Below are positions 1-9,425 of a DNA stretch of 64,000 bases, in pieces. The stretch is from Fibrobacterota bacterium (GTDB lineage: Bacteria > Fibrobacterota > Fibrobacteria > UBA5070). The position numbers were made by a program, and so were the translations under genes. The notes under the pieces were generated by a model. The model did not search any database and was not told the DNA's origin. It saw nothing but the letters and a program-made list of their open reading frames with translations. Within the stretch, counting starts at the first letter, position 1; every line of letters starts with the position of its first letter. Location: the NCBI GenBank assembly GCA_016715065.1, contig JADKBN010000013.1, positions 65,427-129,426 of the forward strand, in the 5' to 3' direction.

Positions 1-1
1 G

Positions 2-1264
2 ATTCGCGAGGAGGAGCGCTTGCGCGTGCAGGCCGTGACCATCCGCACGGACGAGGAAATCGCCGTGGCCACCGAGAACAAGGATCGACAGATTCTGGTG
101 GCTCGGCGCAACAAGGAGCGCACCGACGCGGTGGAATGCGAGCGGGTGGAAAAGGATCGGCTGTTGGAAGCCAACGAGCGCGAGCGCGTGGTTTCGCTGG
201 CCCAGATCGAGAAGGAGAAGGCGCTGGAAGAGGAGAAGCGCAAGATCCAGGACGTGATCCGTTCGCGGGTCGTGGTGCAGCGTGCCGTGGTGGAGGAAGA
301 AGAGAAGATCAAGGACACCAAGGTGTTCGCCGAAGCCGAGCGCGTGCGCAAGACGGCGATCATCGAGGCCGAGAAGGCCGCCCAGGTGCAGGCCACCAAG
401 GAAGTGCAGGCCGCCAAGGCTTCCCGCGACAGCGCCGCCCTCCTTTCCGAGCAGAGGCTGATCGAGGCCGAAGCCGAGCTAGCCTCTTCGGACAAGCTCG
501 CCGAGGCCAAGCGCCGCCTCGCCGAAGGACAGAAAGCGGAGCTTTCCGTGCAGGGCATGGCCGAGGCGATGGTCAGCGAGGCCAAGAGCCAGGCGTTGGA
601 AAAGCAGGGCGCCGCCGAGGCTTCGGTCCTGGAGCATCGGGCCGCCGCCGAAGCAAAGGGGATGGCCGACAAGGCCGCTTCTTTGCAGATCCAAGGCGAA
701 ATGGAAGCCGACATCCTGGAAAAGAAGGCCCTCGCCGAGGCTCGCGGCATCGCCGAGAAGGCCGGCTCCATGAAGCTTCTGGACATGGCCACGCGCGACC
801 ACGAGGAATTCCGGTTGCGTCTGGAAAAGGAAAAGACCGTCGATCTGGCGTCCCTGGACATGCAGAAGGAAATCGCCAAGTCCCAGGCGGAAATTGTCCA
901 ACAGGGATTGAAGTCCGCCCGCATCGAGATCATCGGCGGCGAAAGCGTGTTCTTCGACAAGCTTCTGGGTGCCATCACCCAGGGCAAGGCGGTCGATCGT
1001 GTCGTCCAGGGCAGCAGCGTGCTTTCCGAAGTCAAGGACACGTTCTTCAAGCCCGACGGGAAATCGTTCAAGGACAAGCTCGCCGGGTTTGTGGAACAGT
1101 TCGGGATCCAGGCGGAGGATCTGCGCAACTTGACGGTTTCCGGGCTTCTCCTGAAGATGATCGCCAAGACCGACGATGCGTCCCTCCAGGAGACGCTCAA
1201 GGGGTTGTTGCAACAGGCCGAAGGAGCCCGGGTCGCCAACCAGCCCGTCCAGAAGCTGATCTGA
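2..1264 (+). CDS. Flotillin-like SPFH/band-7 family protein, C-terminal part (5' truncated)
   Basis: The frame is open to the left edge, so this is the C-terminal part of a longer protein; the first possible start codon visible inside the window, TTG at 20, is probably internal. The sequence is a long highly charged helix rich in Glu, Lys, Ala and Arg with the AEA(R/K)G(I/M)AEKA type repeats typical of the flotillin coiled-coil region, followed by a smaller globular tail. Flotillins are membrane-associated scaffolds of bacterial membrane microdomains that oligomerise through such coiled coils; the SPFH domain itself would lie upstream of the window. The stop is 4 bases before the start of the large ATPase, so the two genes are almost certainly co-transcribed. 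Flotillin-type genes next to DUF3686 ATPases are known in other bacteria. The function of the pair is an inference. Confidence 0.8.
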   Translation: MREEERLRVQAVTIRTDEEIAVATENKDRQILVARRNKERTDAVECERVEKDRLLEANERERVVSLAQIEKEKALEEEKRKIQDVIRSRVVVQRAVVEEEEKIKDTKVFAEAERVRKTAIIEAEKAAQVQATKEVQAAKASRDSAALLSEQRLIEAEAELASSDKLAEAKRRLAEGQKAELSVQGMAEAMVSEAKSQALEKQGAAEASVLEHRAAAEAKGMADKAASLQIQGEMEADILEKKALAEARGIAEKAGSMKLLDMATRDHEEFRLRLEKEKTVDLASLDMQKEIAKSQAEIVQQGLKSARIEIIGGESVFFDKLLGAITQGKAVDRVVQGSSVLSEVKDTFFKPDGKSFKDKLAGFVEQFGIQAEDLRNLTVSGLLLKMIAKTDDASLQETLKGLLQQAEGARVANQPVQKLI

Positions 1265-1268
1265 TCCC

Positions 1269-4200
1269 ATGAGCGACGCCGCCGCGAAAGCGCCCGAACC
1301 CGCCGCCGCCGCGGTGGGCGGCAACTGGGATGTTCTGCGGGCCAGGCTGGATCGGCAACGATCCGAGCTGGAGTCGTTCCTCTCCACGTTCGACCAGCGC
1401 CGCAAGGGGTTGTTCGGCGCGGTGGACTGGAAGCTCGACCGCACGGTGCACATCTCCACTCCCAACCAGTGCATCCCCCGCGACCTCACCCAGTTCGGGG
1501 GCTCGCTGCTTCTGGGCTACAACGTCCAGTTCGGCCTGAAGACCGAAACGACGATTTCCGACGTCTTTTCCTTCTACAAGGGCAACGAGGACGGAACCTT
1601 CCGGGACGAAGGCGTGGAGCTCCTCTCCGACGCGAGGTTCCTGGAGGATTTCCGGAACCTCTACCGCTACTACCGTCAGACCCAGTTCACGCGTTTCGTG
1701 CGCAACCGCGGCTTCCTGTACATGGTCTTCCAGGTGGGGACCCGGACGGACGATCTCAAGGCGTTCAAATGGAAGGTGGCCTCCGACGGCCTGGCCTACG
1801 AAGGGGATCGCGCCGCTTCCGAGATCCAGCCTCCGCCGCGCCACGAATTCGAGTGGCTCCGCACCCGACGCGAACACCATCGCGAGGGGTTGCACCCCCA
1901 CATTTCCATCGAAGACCGCGTGTTCGTGGAAACCCTCGGCGGCGATCTCACCATCAAGGTCGAGAACAACACCAAGACCGGCAAGGGCATCCTCTCCGAG
2001 CCGGTGGAGCATCGCGACCAGACCTTGGACGACGCCGAGATCCACTACGCCGTCCTGGGCGAGATCGTGGCGCTTCGCATCCGTCCCTTCCAGGAGCAGC
2101 AGGCCCGCCATTTCCTGTATTTCTGCAAGACGCGCCAGGCGGTGCGGATGGATTCGTTGGGGCATTCGTGCGTGATCCTGCCGCAGCAGCAGGGCATCCT
2201 CCTTCCTGACGGATGGGCCCTGCAATCGGGCGAATACCGCCGCTTCGAGACGGTCCCACCCGACTTCCACTACGACCGGCGCACCGTCTCCACCACCGGG
2301 GAAGACCATCTGTTCTCCTTCTACAAGGAGGACACCGGCGAGTACACGCTGCTTTCGTACAGCGTGACCGACCAGAAGACCCAGCAGCCCATTTCCTGCC
2401 ACGGTTGGAGCCTGGTCCCGTCCGGCGATCTCTTCGCCTTCCGTGCGCAGCCGGAGCCGCAGGCGAGCCACGCCATCCAGGTGTGGAAGTCGCCCTTCGG
2501 GCCGCCGCCCGCGCAGTCGGCCGGAGCCGACCCCTGGCTGGAGAGGATCGGAAACCAGGATTGCGTGCGGTTTCTGGCCCAAGGCAGGCATCTGGCCAAG
2601 ATGCTGGGCAAGGACGCCGGTTTCGCGGGGCTGTTCGGCGACCTGGTGCGCGAGGCCCGCAACCTCGCCGACGCCCATTTCTGGATCAAGGAGACGGAAT
2701 CCGGCGAGATCGGACGGATTCTGTCAGAAGTTGCCGCCACCGCGGAGTCGGCCATCGGCGAGTACGCCAAAGTGGAGCGGAGCCGGCAGGCGGCCCAGCA
2801 GGCCTGCCAGGAGCTGGAGTCCTCCCTGGAAGCCGATCTGGTGGAAATCCCCGCCTTTTCCGGATTGGGCGACTGCCTCGATTCCATGAAACGGCTGCGA
2901 GCGGGACGCGGACGGATTCTGGAAATCATGGAGATGTCCTTTTCCGATCGCGAAGCCTGCGTCCTGGTGGAGAGGTCCATCCAGGCCGCGCAGGATCGGG
3001 TGGGTGTCCAGTGCACTGGGCTCCTTCTGGCACCGGGTGCGCTGGAGCCCTGGCGCAAGGGGTCGGTGGAGGTTTCCGGATCCCTGGAGACGTTGCGCCA
3101 GTCCAGGGAAGCCGTGGCTCTTGAAGAGAAGTTGGATGCCCAGGCCCGCCAACTGGAATTCCTCCTGGAGACCATCGGTGGCCTCAAGGAGGTGGATGCG
3201 GTCCAGTCCACCGAGATCTCCGAGCGGATCTCGGTGATCCTGGCCGAACAAAACCAGGTCCGCAACGGCCTGCGCCAACGGAAAACGGCCCTGGGGCGGC
3301 AGGACGGCGTGGCCGAATTCTCGGCGCAGAAACGTCTGTTGTCCCAAGCCCTCACCAGCGCATTGGATCTGGCCACCAATCCGGAGGATTGCCAGGCATC
3401 CCAGATCCGGCTGCTGTCGCGGCTGGAGGAGCTGGAAGGCCGGTTTTCGGATGTGCCCGAGTTCCTCGATTCGCTGGCCGACATCCGCGAGGAGATGGTC
3501 GCGAGCCTGGACGGGCGTCGCCTGGCCCTTCTGGAGGCGCGAGGGCGCAAATGCGACCAGATCCGCCAGTCGGCCGAACGCGTTCTGAAGGGGTTGGCTC
3601 AACGAGCCGAGGCCATGGCCGATCCCGCCGAACTGCGGGCGTTCTTCGCCTCCGACCCGCTGGTGGAGAAGGTCCGGAATCTGTCCGAGCAGTTGCGGGG
3701 TCTGGGGGACGCCGGCGGCGCCGAAGACCTGGCGGGACGCCTGCGGGCGCTTTTGGAGGATTCCCTGCGCCGCATCCGCGACCGCTCGGAGCTGATGGTG
3801 GAGGGTGGCCAGGGGTTGCGCCTGGGAAGGCACGTGTTCGCGATCCAGAAGACCCGTCCGGAAATCGTGGCGCTGGCCGGATCCGAAGGCTTGGAGATCC
3901 ACGTTTCTGGTACGCGCTACCGCCAGCGGATCGAGGACCCCGAGATCCAGTCGTTGCGCGACGTTTGGGAGGTGGAAACCTCCGGGGAATCCCCGGTGGC
4001 CCAGCGGGGCGAAGTCCTGGCCTGGAGGGTCTGGGACCTGTCGGAAAGCCAAGGCCGGGGTAGCCTGACCCGGTTGGCTTGCGAAACGGAGGAAGGCCTC
4101 CGCGCGCGGTTGCTGGAGGCCATGGAGCGATCCCCGTTGGAAGCATGGCAGCGGGGCGTCCACGACGAGGATGGATTGGTGGTGCTGCGCGCGGCCATCC

Positions 4201-6140
4201 AAGCCTGGAAGAGTCTGGGCCCCATGAGATTCGGTGGAAACGCCCGTGCCATCGCGCTGGAATTCTGGTCGGCCATCGTGGACGAATCCTGGCGCGCCCG
4301 GGTGGAGTCGGCGTTCGTCGCCGCTTCGCGGATGCAGGCGGCCTTCGGGATGGAGTCCCGGCAAAGCGCGGTGCGCACGGTGGCGTTGCGATCGTGCGAG
4401 GAAGCCGTGGCGGGATTTGTCAAGCCCCGGGGGATCGGCGACGGGGCCACCTCCCAGGAGGTCGCGGCCTTCATCGCCGAGGCCCTGGAAACCGGCTCCT
4501 TCCCTTGCCTTTCCGCCAACGCGCAGGAGGCGCACGCGCATTTCACCAAGAGGCTCGTGGATGCCGGGGCCATGGAGGGATTCCGCGCCGGCATGGAGGC
4601 CCTCAAGGGCCAGATGGGCCAGCAGCACCGCTTGGCTTCGGATTGGCTGGCCGCCGCCTCGGCCGCATCCGGCGAAGTGCTGGAGGAAGTCGCCGCCTAC
4701 CTGTGCTGCGGGGAGTCCCCCGACATGCGCTGGCTGGCCGCCGAAGTTCCGCAGGAGCTTTCCCTGCGGGCGGGTCATCCGCTTTCGCCGGAAGGGAAGA
4801 CCGTCTTCCGCTTTTCCGACTGGGCGCGTAGGATGCGCGAACACCACGGTTCGGTGGTTCCCCGCGTGGCGTCTTTCCAGAAGTGCCGGCGTCGGGTCCT
4901 GGACGATGCGCGTCGGGAATTGGGAATCGACGGATTCCGTCCCAAGGTCCTTTCCTCGTTCGTGCGCAACCGCCTGGCCGACGAGGTGTACCTGCCGCTG
5001 ATCGGCGACAACCTCGCCAAGCAGATCGGGTCCATGGGCGACGACAAACGATCCGATCGCATGGGTCTGCTCCTTCTGATCTCCCCGCCGGGCTACGGAA
5101 AGACGACGCTGGTGGAATACCTCTGCGAGGCGCTGGGGCTGATGTACGTGAAGATCAACGGGCCGTCGCTGGGACGTTCCACCACCGGGATCGATCCCGC
5201 CCAGGCCAAGGACGGAGCCGCCAAGCAGGAGCTCGAACGGTTGTCGTTGGCCCTGGAGATGGGCGACAACGTGGTGATTCTGGTGGACGACATCCAGCAC
5301 TGCCATCCGGAATTCCTCCAGAAGTTCATCTCCCTGTGCGACGGCCAGCGCCGGATGGACGGCACGTTCCGCCGCCAATCGCGCACCTGGGATCTGCGCG
5401 GAAGGCGCGTGGCCGTGGTGATGGCCGGCAACCCTTACACGGAAAGCGGCGAGGCCTTCCGAGTGCCCGACATGCTCGCCAACCGCGCCGACACCTTCAA
5501 TCTGGGTGATCTCGCCGGCACGCACGCGAGCGCCTTCCAGGACAGCTATCTGGAAAACTGCCTGATGGTGCAGCCCACTCTCGCACGGGTGTTCGGACGC
5601 TTCCGGAAGGATTTCTCCACCTTGCTTCGCCAGATCGCCGACCCGAGTGTCGAAGCGACCTGGGAGGGGACCCATTCGGCCTCCGACATGGAAGAGGCCG
5701 TTTCGGTGACGCGCCATCTGATGCGCATCCGCGACGCGGTGGTGGCCGTCAACCGCTCGTACATCGCCTCGGCGTCGTGCCCGGAGGAGTACCGCACCGA
5801 GCCTCCCTTCAAGCTGCAGGGCTCCTACCGCAACATGGGCAAGCTGGCGGAAAAGGTTTCGCCCATCATGACCGCCCAGGAAGTGGACACCCTCCTTTTG
5901 GACCACTACCAGTCGGAGGCCCAGTCGCTGGCCAGGGAGTCGGAGGTGAGCCTCATCCAGGTGCGCAAGCTACTGGGAATGCCCGCTCCGGCCGATGCGC
6001 AGCGCTGGGAGCAGATCATGCAGGCCTGGAGCTCCAAGCGGGGATCCCGTGGGGCGGGGCAGCAGGCCATCGCCGAGATCACCGCCTTGCGGCGCGCCAT
6101 CGAAAAGGTCGGGGAGTCCCTGGTGGCCAAGCCGTCGTAG
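1269..6140 (+). CDS. DNA repair ATPase family protein (DUF3686 plus AAA ATPase), 1623 aa
   Basis: This matches the family annotated as 'DNA repair ATPase': an N-terminal region of about 400 residues with many aromatic residues (DUF3686), a long helical middle region (about 450-1000) and a MoxR-like AAA module at the C-terminus. Walker A SPPGYGKTT lies near residue 1272 and Walker B VVILVDDIQ near 1336, followed by a sensor-like VVMAGNPYTESG. The name comes from family annotation; no direct biochemical role is shown by the sequence. It starts 4 bases after the flotillin-like gene, so translation is probably coupled. A chaperone-like or remodelling ATPase working with a membrane scaffold is an equally reasonable inference. 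A long antisense reading frame over 2724-5906 is a GC-bias shadow. Confidence 0.85.
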   Translation: MSDAAAKAPEPAAAAVGGNWDVLRARLDRQRSELESFLSTFDQRRKGLFGAVDWKLDRTVHISTPNQCIPRDLTQFGGSLLLGYNVQFGLKTETTISDVFSFYKGNEDGTFRDEGVELLSDARFLEDFRNLYRYYRQTQFTRFVRNRGFLYMVFQVGTRTDDLKAFKWKVASDGLAYEGDRAASEIQPPPRHEFEWLRTRREHHREGLHPHISIEDRVFVETLGGDLTIKVENNTKTGKGILSEPVEHRDQTLDDAEIHYAVLGEIVALRIRPFQEQQARHFLYFCKTRQAVRMDSLGHSCVILPQQQGILLPDGWALQSGEYRRFETVPPDFHYDRRTVSTTGEDHLFSFYKEDTGEYTLLSYSVTDQKTQQPISCHGWSLVPSGDLFAFRAQPEPQASHAIQVWKSPFGPPPAQSAGADPWLERIGNQDCVRFLAQGRHLAKMLGKDAGFAGLFGDLVREARNLADAHFWIKETESGEIGRILSEVAATAESAIGEYAKVERSRQAAQQACQELESSLEADLVEIPAFSGLGDCLDSMKRLRAGRGRILEIMEMSFSDREACVLVERSIQAAQDRVGVQCTGLLLAPGALEPWRKGSVEVSGSLETLRQSREAVALEEKLDAQARQLEFLLETIGGLKEVDAVQSTEISERISVILAEQNQVRNGLRQRKTALGRQDGVAEFSAQKRLLSQALTSALDLATNPEDCQASQIRLLSRLEELEGRFSDVPEFLDSLADIREEMVASLDGRRLALLEARGRKCDQIRQSAERVLKGLAQRAEAMADPAELRAFFASDPLVEKVRNLSEQLRGLGDAGGAEDLAGRLRALLEDSLRRIRDRSELMVEGGQGLRLGRHVFAIQKTRPEIVALAGSEGLEIHVSGTRYRQRIEDPEIQSLRDVWEVETSGESPVAQRGEVLAWRVWDLSESQGRGSLTRLACETEEGLRARLLEAMERSPLEAWQRGVHDEDGLVVLRAAIQAWKSLGPMRFGGNARAIALEFWSAIVDESWRARVESAFVAASRMQAAFGMESRQSAVRTVALRSCEEAVAGFVKPRGIGDGATSQEVAAFIAEALETGSFPCLSANAQEAHAHFTKRLVDAGAMEGFRAGMEALKGQMGQQHRLASDWLAAASAASGEVLEEVAAYLCCGESPDMRWLAAEVPQELSLRAGHPLSPEGKTVFRFSDWARRMREHHGSVVPRVASFQKCRRRVLDDARRELGIDGFRPKVLSSFVRNRLADEVYLPLIGDNLAKQIGSMGDDKRSDRMGLLLLISPPGYGKTTLVEYLCEALGLMYVKINGPSLGRSTTGIDPAQAKDGAAKQELERLSLALEMGDNVVILVDDIQHCHPEFLQKFISLCDGQRRMDGTFRRQSRTWDLRGRRVAVVMAGNPYTESGEAFRVPDMLANRADTFNLGDLAGTHASAFQDSYLENCLMVQPTLARVFGRFRKDFSTLLRQIADPSVEATWEGTHSASDMEEAVSVTRHLMRIRDAVVAVNRSYIASASCPEEYRTEPPFKLQGSYRNMGKLAEKVSPIMTAQEVDTLLLDHYQSEAQSLARESEVSLIQVRKLLGMPAPADAQRWEQIMQAWSSKRGSRGAGQQAIAEITALRRAIEKVGESLVAKPS

Positions 6141-6229
6141 GAAAGCGGGAAACCCACCGAGCTTCCGGCGAGAACCGCTTCTCCTGGGAGGACGCCAGTC
6201 ACGATGCTTCGATCCTCTGGGAACGGGGG

Positions 6230-7156
6230 TCAGGCGGCAAAATCGCGGATCGCCTTTTTCCAGGCCTCCACCAATCGCTCGGGTGCCACCGGCTTGAAAC
6301 CCGGGCCGCGTCCCAGGATCCATCGGCTGGCCTCGCCGTGGTCCCCGAAGGGCAACGTGAACTCGATGCCGCCGTCGGGCAGTTCGCGGTTTTTCTGCTT
6401 GGGGTGCCATTGGCGCTCGCGCACGTAGGGAGCGTGGGTGGTGTCGGCGCGGATGGTGGCGTCGAACACCGTGGCGCAGAAGGCGCCCAAGCATGACGGA
6501 ATCTGTCTCTTCGGCGGTGCTTTGAACGTGGCTTCCAGAACTTCCAGGCGATCCATGCGCGAAAGGGCGAAGCGCTTGAAGGGGGACAAATGGTCGTCCG
6601 GGTCGCGGGCCTGCAGGTAGGGCATGCCATCCCATTCGAACAGTTCCAAGGGATGCGCTTGGCGAGTCTTTCCGGAAGGGTCCGAGGGTTTGCGATAGGA
6701 GAATTGGATCACGCGCCGCTCCCGCAGCGCCCGTGCCAGCGGGCCCAGCATCTGGGTGGCGAACTTGCCGGTCAGGCGAGGCAAGGTGGCACTGGCGGAT
6801 CGCTTGATTTCGGGATCGATCGCGATGCGGCCTTGCAAGTCGCGCTCCAGGGTGGGGTCCAGCAGAAAGTCCAGGGCCAGACGGATTCCGACCGGTCCCT
6901 GGAGGGTCTCCACCATCGGCATGGGGAAGTTCCAGGTGTGCCGGTAGCGCCAGACGTGGGTCGCCTCCGTGTATTCCAGCGGAGCGCCCAAGTCGCGCAG
7001 GTCCTCGGCTAGCCGATAGAGTGCCTTGCGCTCACAGCCCATTTCCTGGAGGACCTCCGCGCTTTCCAGTCCGCCGCGTCCCTCCGCGTGGGCCGTGGCC
7101 AAGGTGTTGTGCAGGGCCGCCAGGCGTTGGAGCCGGTCGTGGAGGGGTGCGGGCAT
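6230..7156 (-). CDS. WYL-domain transcriptional regulator (YafY/DeoR type)
   Basis: The 308-residue protein has an N-terminal winged-helix-like region (LQRLAALHNTLATA, then a CERKALYRLAEDLRDLG helix pair) and a WYL domain in the middle (RALRERRVIQFSYRKPS; PLELFEWDGMPYLQARDPDD). Proteins of this type bind DNA and sense nucleotide-like or other ligands through the WYL domain. The frame stays open far upstream over the divergent vWA gene. I chose ATG at 7156 because it is preceded by GAAAGG at a suitable distance and because everything upstream is low-quality shadow. The gene points away from the vWA gene at 7376 and may regulate it or itself through the shared 219-base intergenic region. Confidence 0.85.
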   Translation of the reverse strand: MPAPLHDRLQRLAALHNTLATAHAEGRGGLESAEVLQEMGCERKALYRLAEDLRDLGAPLEYTEATHVWRYRHTWNFPMPMVETLQGPVGIRLALDFLLDPTLERDLQGRIAIDPEIKRSASATLPRLTGKFATQMLGPLARALRERRVIQFSYRKPSDPSGKTRQAHPLELFEWDGMPYLQARDPDDHLSPFKRFALSRMDRLEVLEATFKAPPKRQIPSCLGAFCATVFDATIRADTTHAPYVRERQWHPKQKNRELPDGGIEFTLPFGDHGEASRWILGRGPGFKPVAPERLVEAWKKAIRDFAA

Positions 7157-7375
7157 GGAACGGCCTTTCGCGGTTGTGCGATGGAATCGAACGAGTGTGG
7201 ATGGAATGTAGACAGACCGGGTGCGGAATGGTGGATCCAGGAGTGTAGGGGTGGGCCGCATTGGGGGACGATCCTTGTGGGGGTGGGGGTGTTCGGGGTA
7301 GCTTGGAAACCACGATCCAGGGGAGGGCGCAGGGCCTTTCCGACTACGGATCCCGTACCGCAGGAGGCGCAGCTC

Positions 7376-7969
7376 ATGAATCCATTCGACCGTGTCCATA
7401 TCGTGTTTTTGTTGGATCGCTCCGGATCCATGGAGACGTTGCGCGAAGCCGCCGTGGCTGGCCTCAACGAGTTTTTGGCCCACCAGCGACGCCTCGCCCC
7501 GGATGCGACGGCGACAGTGGTGCTGTTCGCGGAGTTCGCGCAGACCGTGTGCATGAACACGCCCCTTTCCGAGGCGCACCTGGAGTTGTCCGACTACGTT
7601 CCGGGAGGGCGCACCGCCTTGCTTGACGCCGTGGGTTCCACCATCGACCTGGTGGGCCTGCGGATCTCGCGCTTGGCGCCCCACGACCGCCCGGGACGGG
7701 TTCTGTTCGCCATCCTCACCGACGGCGAGGAGAACGCCTCGCGCGGGTATTCGGCCTTGGACGTCCAGTGGCGCGTTCGCCGCCAGAGCGAGATCTATGG
7801 CTGGGAGTTCCTGTTCTTGGGAGCACCGGATTCGTGGTCCGACCAGGCTCGCGAACTGGGGATCGCGCTGGAGGATGCCTTGCCGTTTTGCCACACCGAA
7901 GACGGAATTCGCATCGCCATGGCCGATGCCGCCCGGACCTTCGCCCAACAGTTGGGGTGGCGCGCCTGA
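7376..7969 (+). CDS. Small vWA domain protein (TerY-like), 197 aa
   Basis: A stand-alone von Willebrand A domain. The MIDAS motif DRSGSM is at residues 13-18, a conserved Thr lies in the loop GGRTALLDAVG, and the strand FAILTDGEENAS carries the third metal-ligand loop. There is no signal peptide, so the protein is cytosolic. The start ATG at 7376 has a good ribosome site, CAGGAGG, 8 bases upstream; the longer frame that begins at 7088 overlaps the WYL gene and is rejected. Length and motifs resemble TerY/YfbK-type small vWA proteins. The partner is unknown. The gene sits between a WYL regulator and cydA, about 120 bases upstream of the latter. Confidence 0.85.
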   Translation: MNPFDRVHIVFLLDRSGSMETLREAAVAGLNEFLAHQRRLAPDATATVVLFAEFAQTVCMNTPLSEAHLELSDYVPGGRTALLDAVGSTIDLVGLRISRLAPHDRPGRVLFAILTDGEENASRGYSALDVQWRVRRQSEIYGWEFLFLGAPDSWSDQARELGIALEDALPFCHTEDGIRIAMADAARTFAQQLGWRA

Positions 7970-8012
7970 AGAAAGGGGTGCCTTTCGGCAGCGTGGCGGG
8001 CAGGCGACGCTT

Positions 8013-8018
8013 TATAAT
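8013..8018 (+). promoter_or_regulatory. Candidate -10 box for cydAB
   Basis: A perfect TATAAT lies 69 bases before the cydA GTG start. It runs into ATTGGACAAT, a short palindrome that could bind a regulator. No convincing -35 box is visible at 16-18 bases, so this is a suggestion only. Confidence 0.35.
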
Positions 8019-8087
8019 TGGACAATCGCTCGTCGCCTCTTCGCACACATCGCGCAATCCAACCGAGCCTCCAGAAAGGAAATCCAC

Positions 8088-9413
8088 GTGGATACACTGA
8101 TCCTGTCGCGCATCCAGTTCGGGATGACATGTTTTTTCCACTACCTGTTCGTTCCGCTCACCCTGGGATTGTCGTTTCTGGTGGCCATCATGGAGACCGC
8201 CTGGGTTCGCACCGGCAATGAAGAGTGGCGCACCGCCGCAAAGTTCTTCGGGAAGTTGTTTCTGATCAACTTCGCCGTGGGCGTTGTGACGGGTATTCCG
8301 TTGGAATTCCAGTTCGGAACCAACTGGGCCGGCTATTCCCGCTACGTGGGCGACATCTTCGGGTCGCTCCTGGCCGTGGAAGCGACGGTGGCGTTTTTCC
8401 TGGAATCGACGTTCATCGCGGTGTGGTTTTTCGGGTGGAAGCGGCTTAATCCCAAGCTCCATTGCGCGACCATCTGGATCGTGGCCATCGCCTCGAACAT
8501 CTCCGCGTTCTGGATCCTGGTGGCCAACGCCTGGATGCAACACCCGGTGGGTTTCACGATCCGCAACGGACGTGCCGAGTTGACGGATTTCTTCGCGGTG
8601 ATCTCCCAGAAGTTCGCGGTCCTGGAATTCATCCACACCGTGGGCGGCGCCTGGATTCTGGGAGGATTCTTCGTGCTGGGTGTCAGCGCCTGGCACATCG
8701 CGCGGGGAAGCCACGTGGGCGTGTTCAAGAAGGCTTTCAAGGTGGCCGCCATCTGGAGCCTGGTGTTCACGGTGTTCGAAGGGGTCCAGGGACACATGAA
8801 CGCCGAGATCCTGGCTTCCACGCAACCCACCAAGCTCGCCGCCATGGAATCGCATTGGGTCACATCGGAAGATGTCCCCATGCACCTGATCGCCTGGCCC
8901 GACCAGGAGAACGAGCGCAACGCGATCGAGACCCTCCCCATTCCCGGCTTGATGTCGTTTCTTGTCCACTACAATCCGCACGGCAAGGTGCAGGGCTTGA
9001 AAGACGTCCCGAAGGAGGATCGTCCTCCGGTTCTTCCCGTGTTCCTGTCGTTTCGCGCCATGGTGGCCCTTGGGATCCTGCTTTTTTGGGTGGCCATCTG
9101 GGCCTTCTGGAAGCGCAACAGCATCGAGTCCCAACCTCGGTTGCTCAAGCTCCTGCCTTGGATGATTTCTCTTCCCTACATCGCCAACTTGCTGGGTTGG
9201 ACAGTTGCGGAAATGGGACGCCAGCCGTGGATCGTGTATGGCCTGATGCGCACCTCCGAGGGCGTTTCCAAGGTCTCGCCGTCACAGGTCTGGGGCTCCT
9301 TGGCCATGTTCTTCGGCGTCTACACACTGCTGGGCGCGATCGACTTCTACCTGATCTGGAAGTTCGCCCGCAAGGGACCACTTCCTGAACTTCCAACCAC
9401 CGCCAAGGCGTAA
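8088..9413 (+). CDS. cydA: Cytochrome bd ubiquinol oxidase subunit I
   Basis: Membrane subunit of the cytochrome bd quinol oxidase, which reduces oxygen to water with quinol at high oxygen affinity. Conserved elements are visible: the b595-ligand region FHYLFVPLTLG near the N-terminus, the glutamates in VEATVAFFLESTF, the b558 histidine in EFIHTVGGAW, and GRQPW near the C-terminus. At 441 residues it is of the short Q-loop class. The frame is open far upstream; I chose GTG at 8088 because it gives the normal N-terminus (DTLILSRIQFGMT) and has AGAAAGGA 7 bases upstream. cydB follows 12 bases downstream. Confidence 0.97.
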   Translation: MDTLILSRIQFGMTCFFHYLFVPLTLGLSFLVAIMETAWVRTGNEEWRTAAKFFGKLFLINFAVGVVTGIPLEFQFGTNWAGYSRYVGDIFGSLLAVEATVAFFLESTFIAVWFFGWKRLNPKLHCATIWIVAIASNISAFWILVANAWMQHPVGFTIRNGRAELTDFFAVISQKFAVLEFIHTVGGAWILGGFFVLGVSAWHIARGSHVGVFKKAFKVAAIWSLVFTVFEGVQGHMNAEILASTQPTKLAAMESHWVTSEDVPMHLIAWPDQENERNAIETLPIPGLMSFLVHYNPHGKVQGLKDVPKEDRPPVLPVFLSFRAMVALGILLFWVAIWAFWKRNSIESQPRLLKLLPWMISLPYIANLLGWTVAEMGRQPWIVYGLMRTSEGVSKVSPSQVWGSLAMFFGVYTLLGAIDFYLIWKFARKGPLPELPTTAKA

Positions 9414-9425
9414 GGAGACCCGAAC

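Noticed and set aside
2724..5906. A 1060-codon open frame on the minus strand inside the large ATPase gene
   Set aside because: The plus-strand protein matches a known family over its full length. The antisense frame is His/Gly/Arg-rich with no domain, as expected in GC-rich DNA.
6230..7948. A 572-residue WYL protein starting at 7948
   Set aside because: The extra 264 codons run antisense through the vWA gene and contain no homology. ATG 7156 gives a normal WYL protein.
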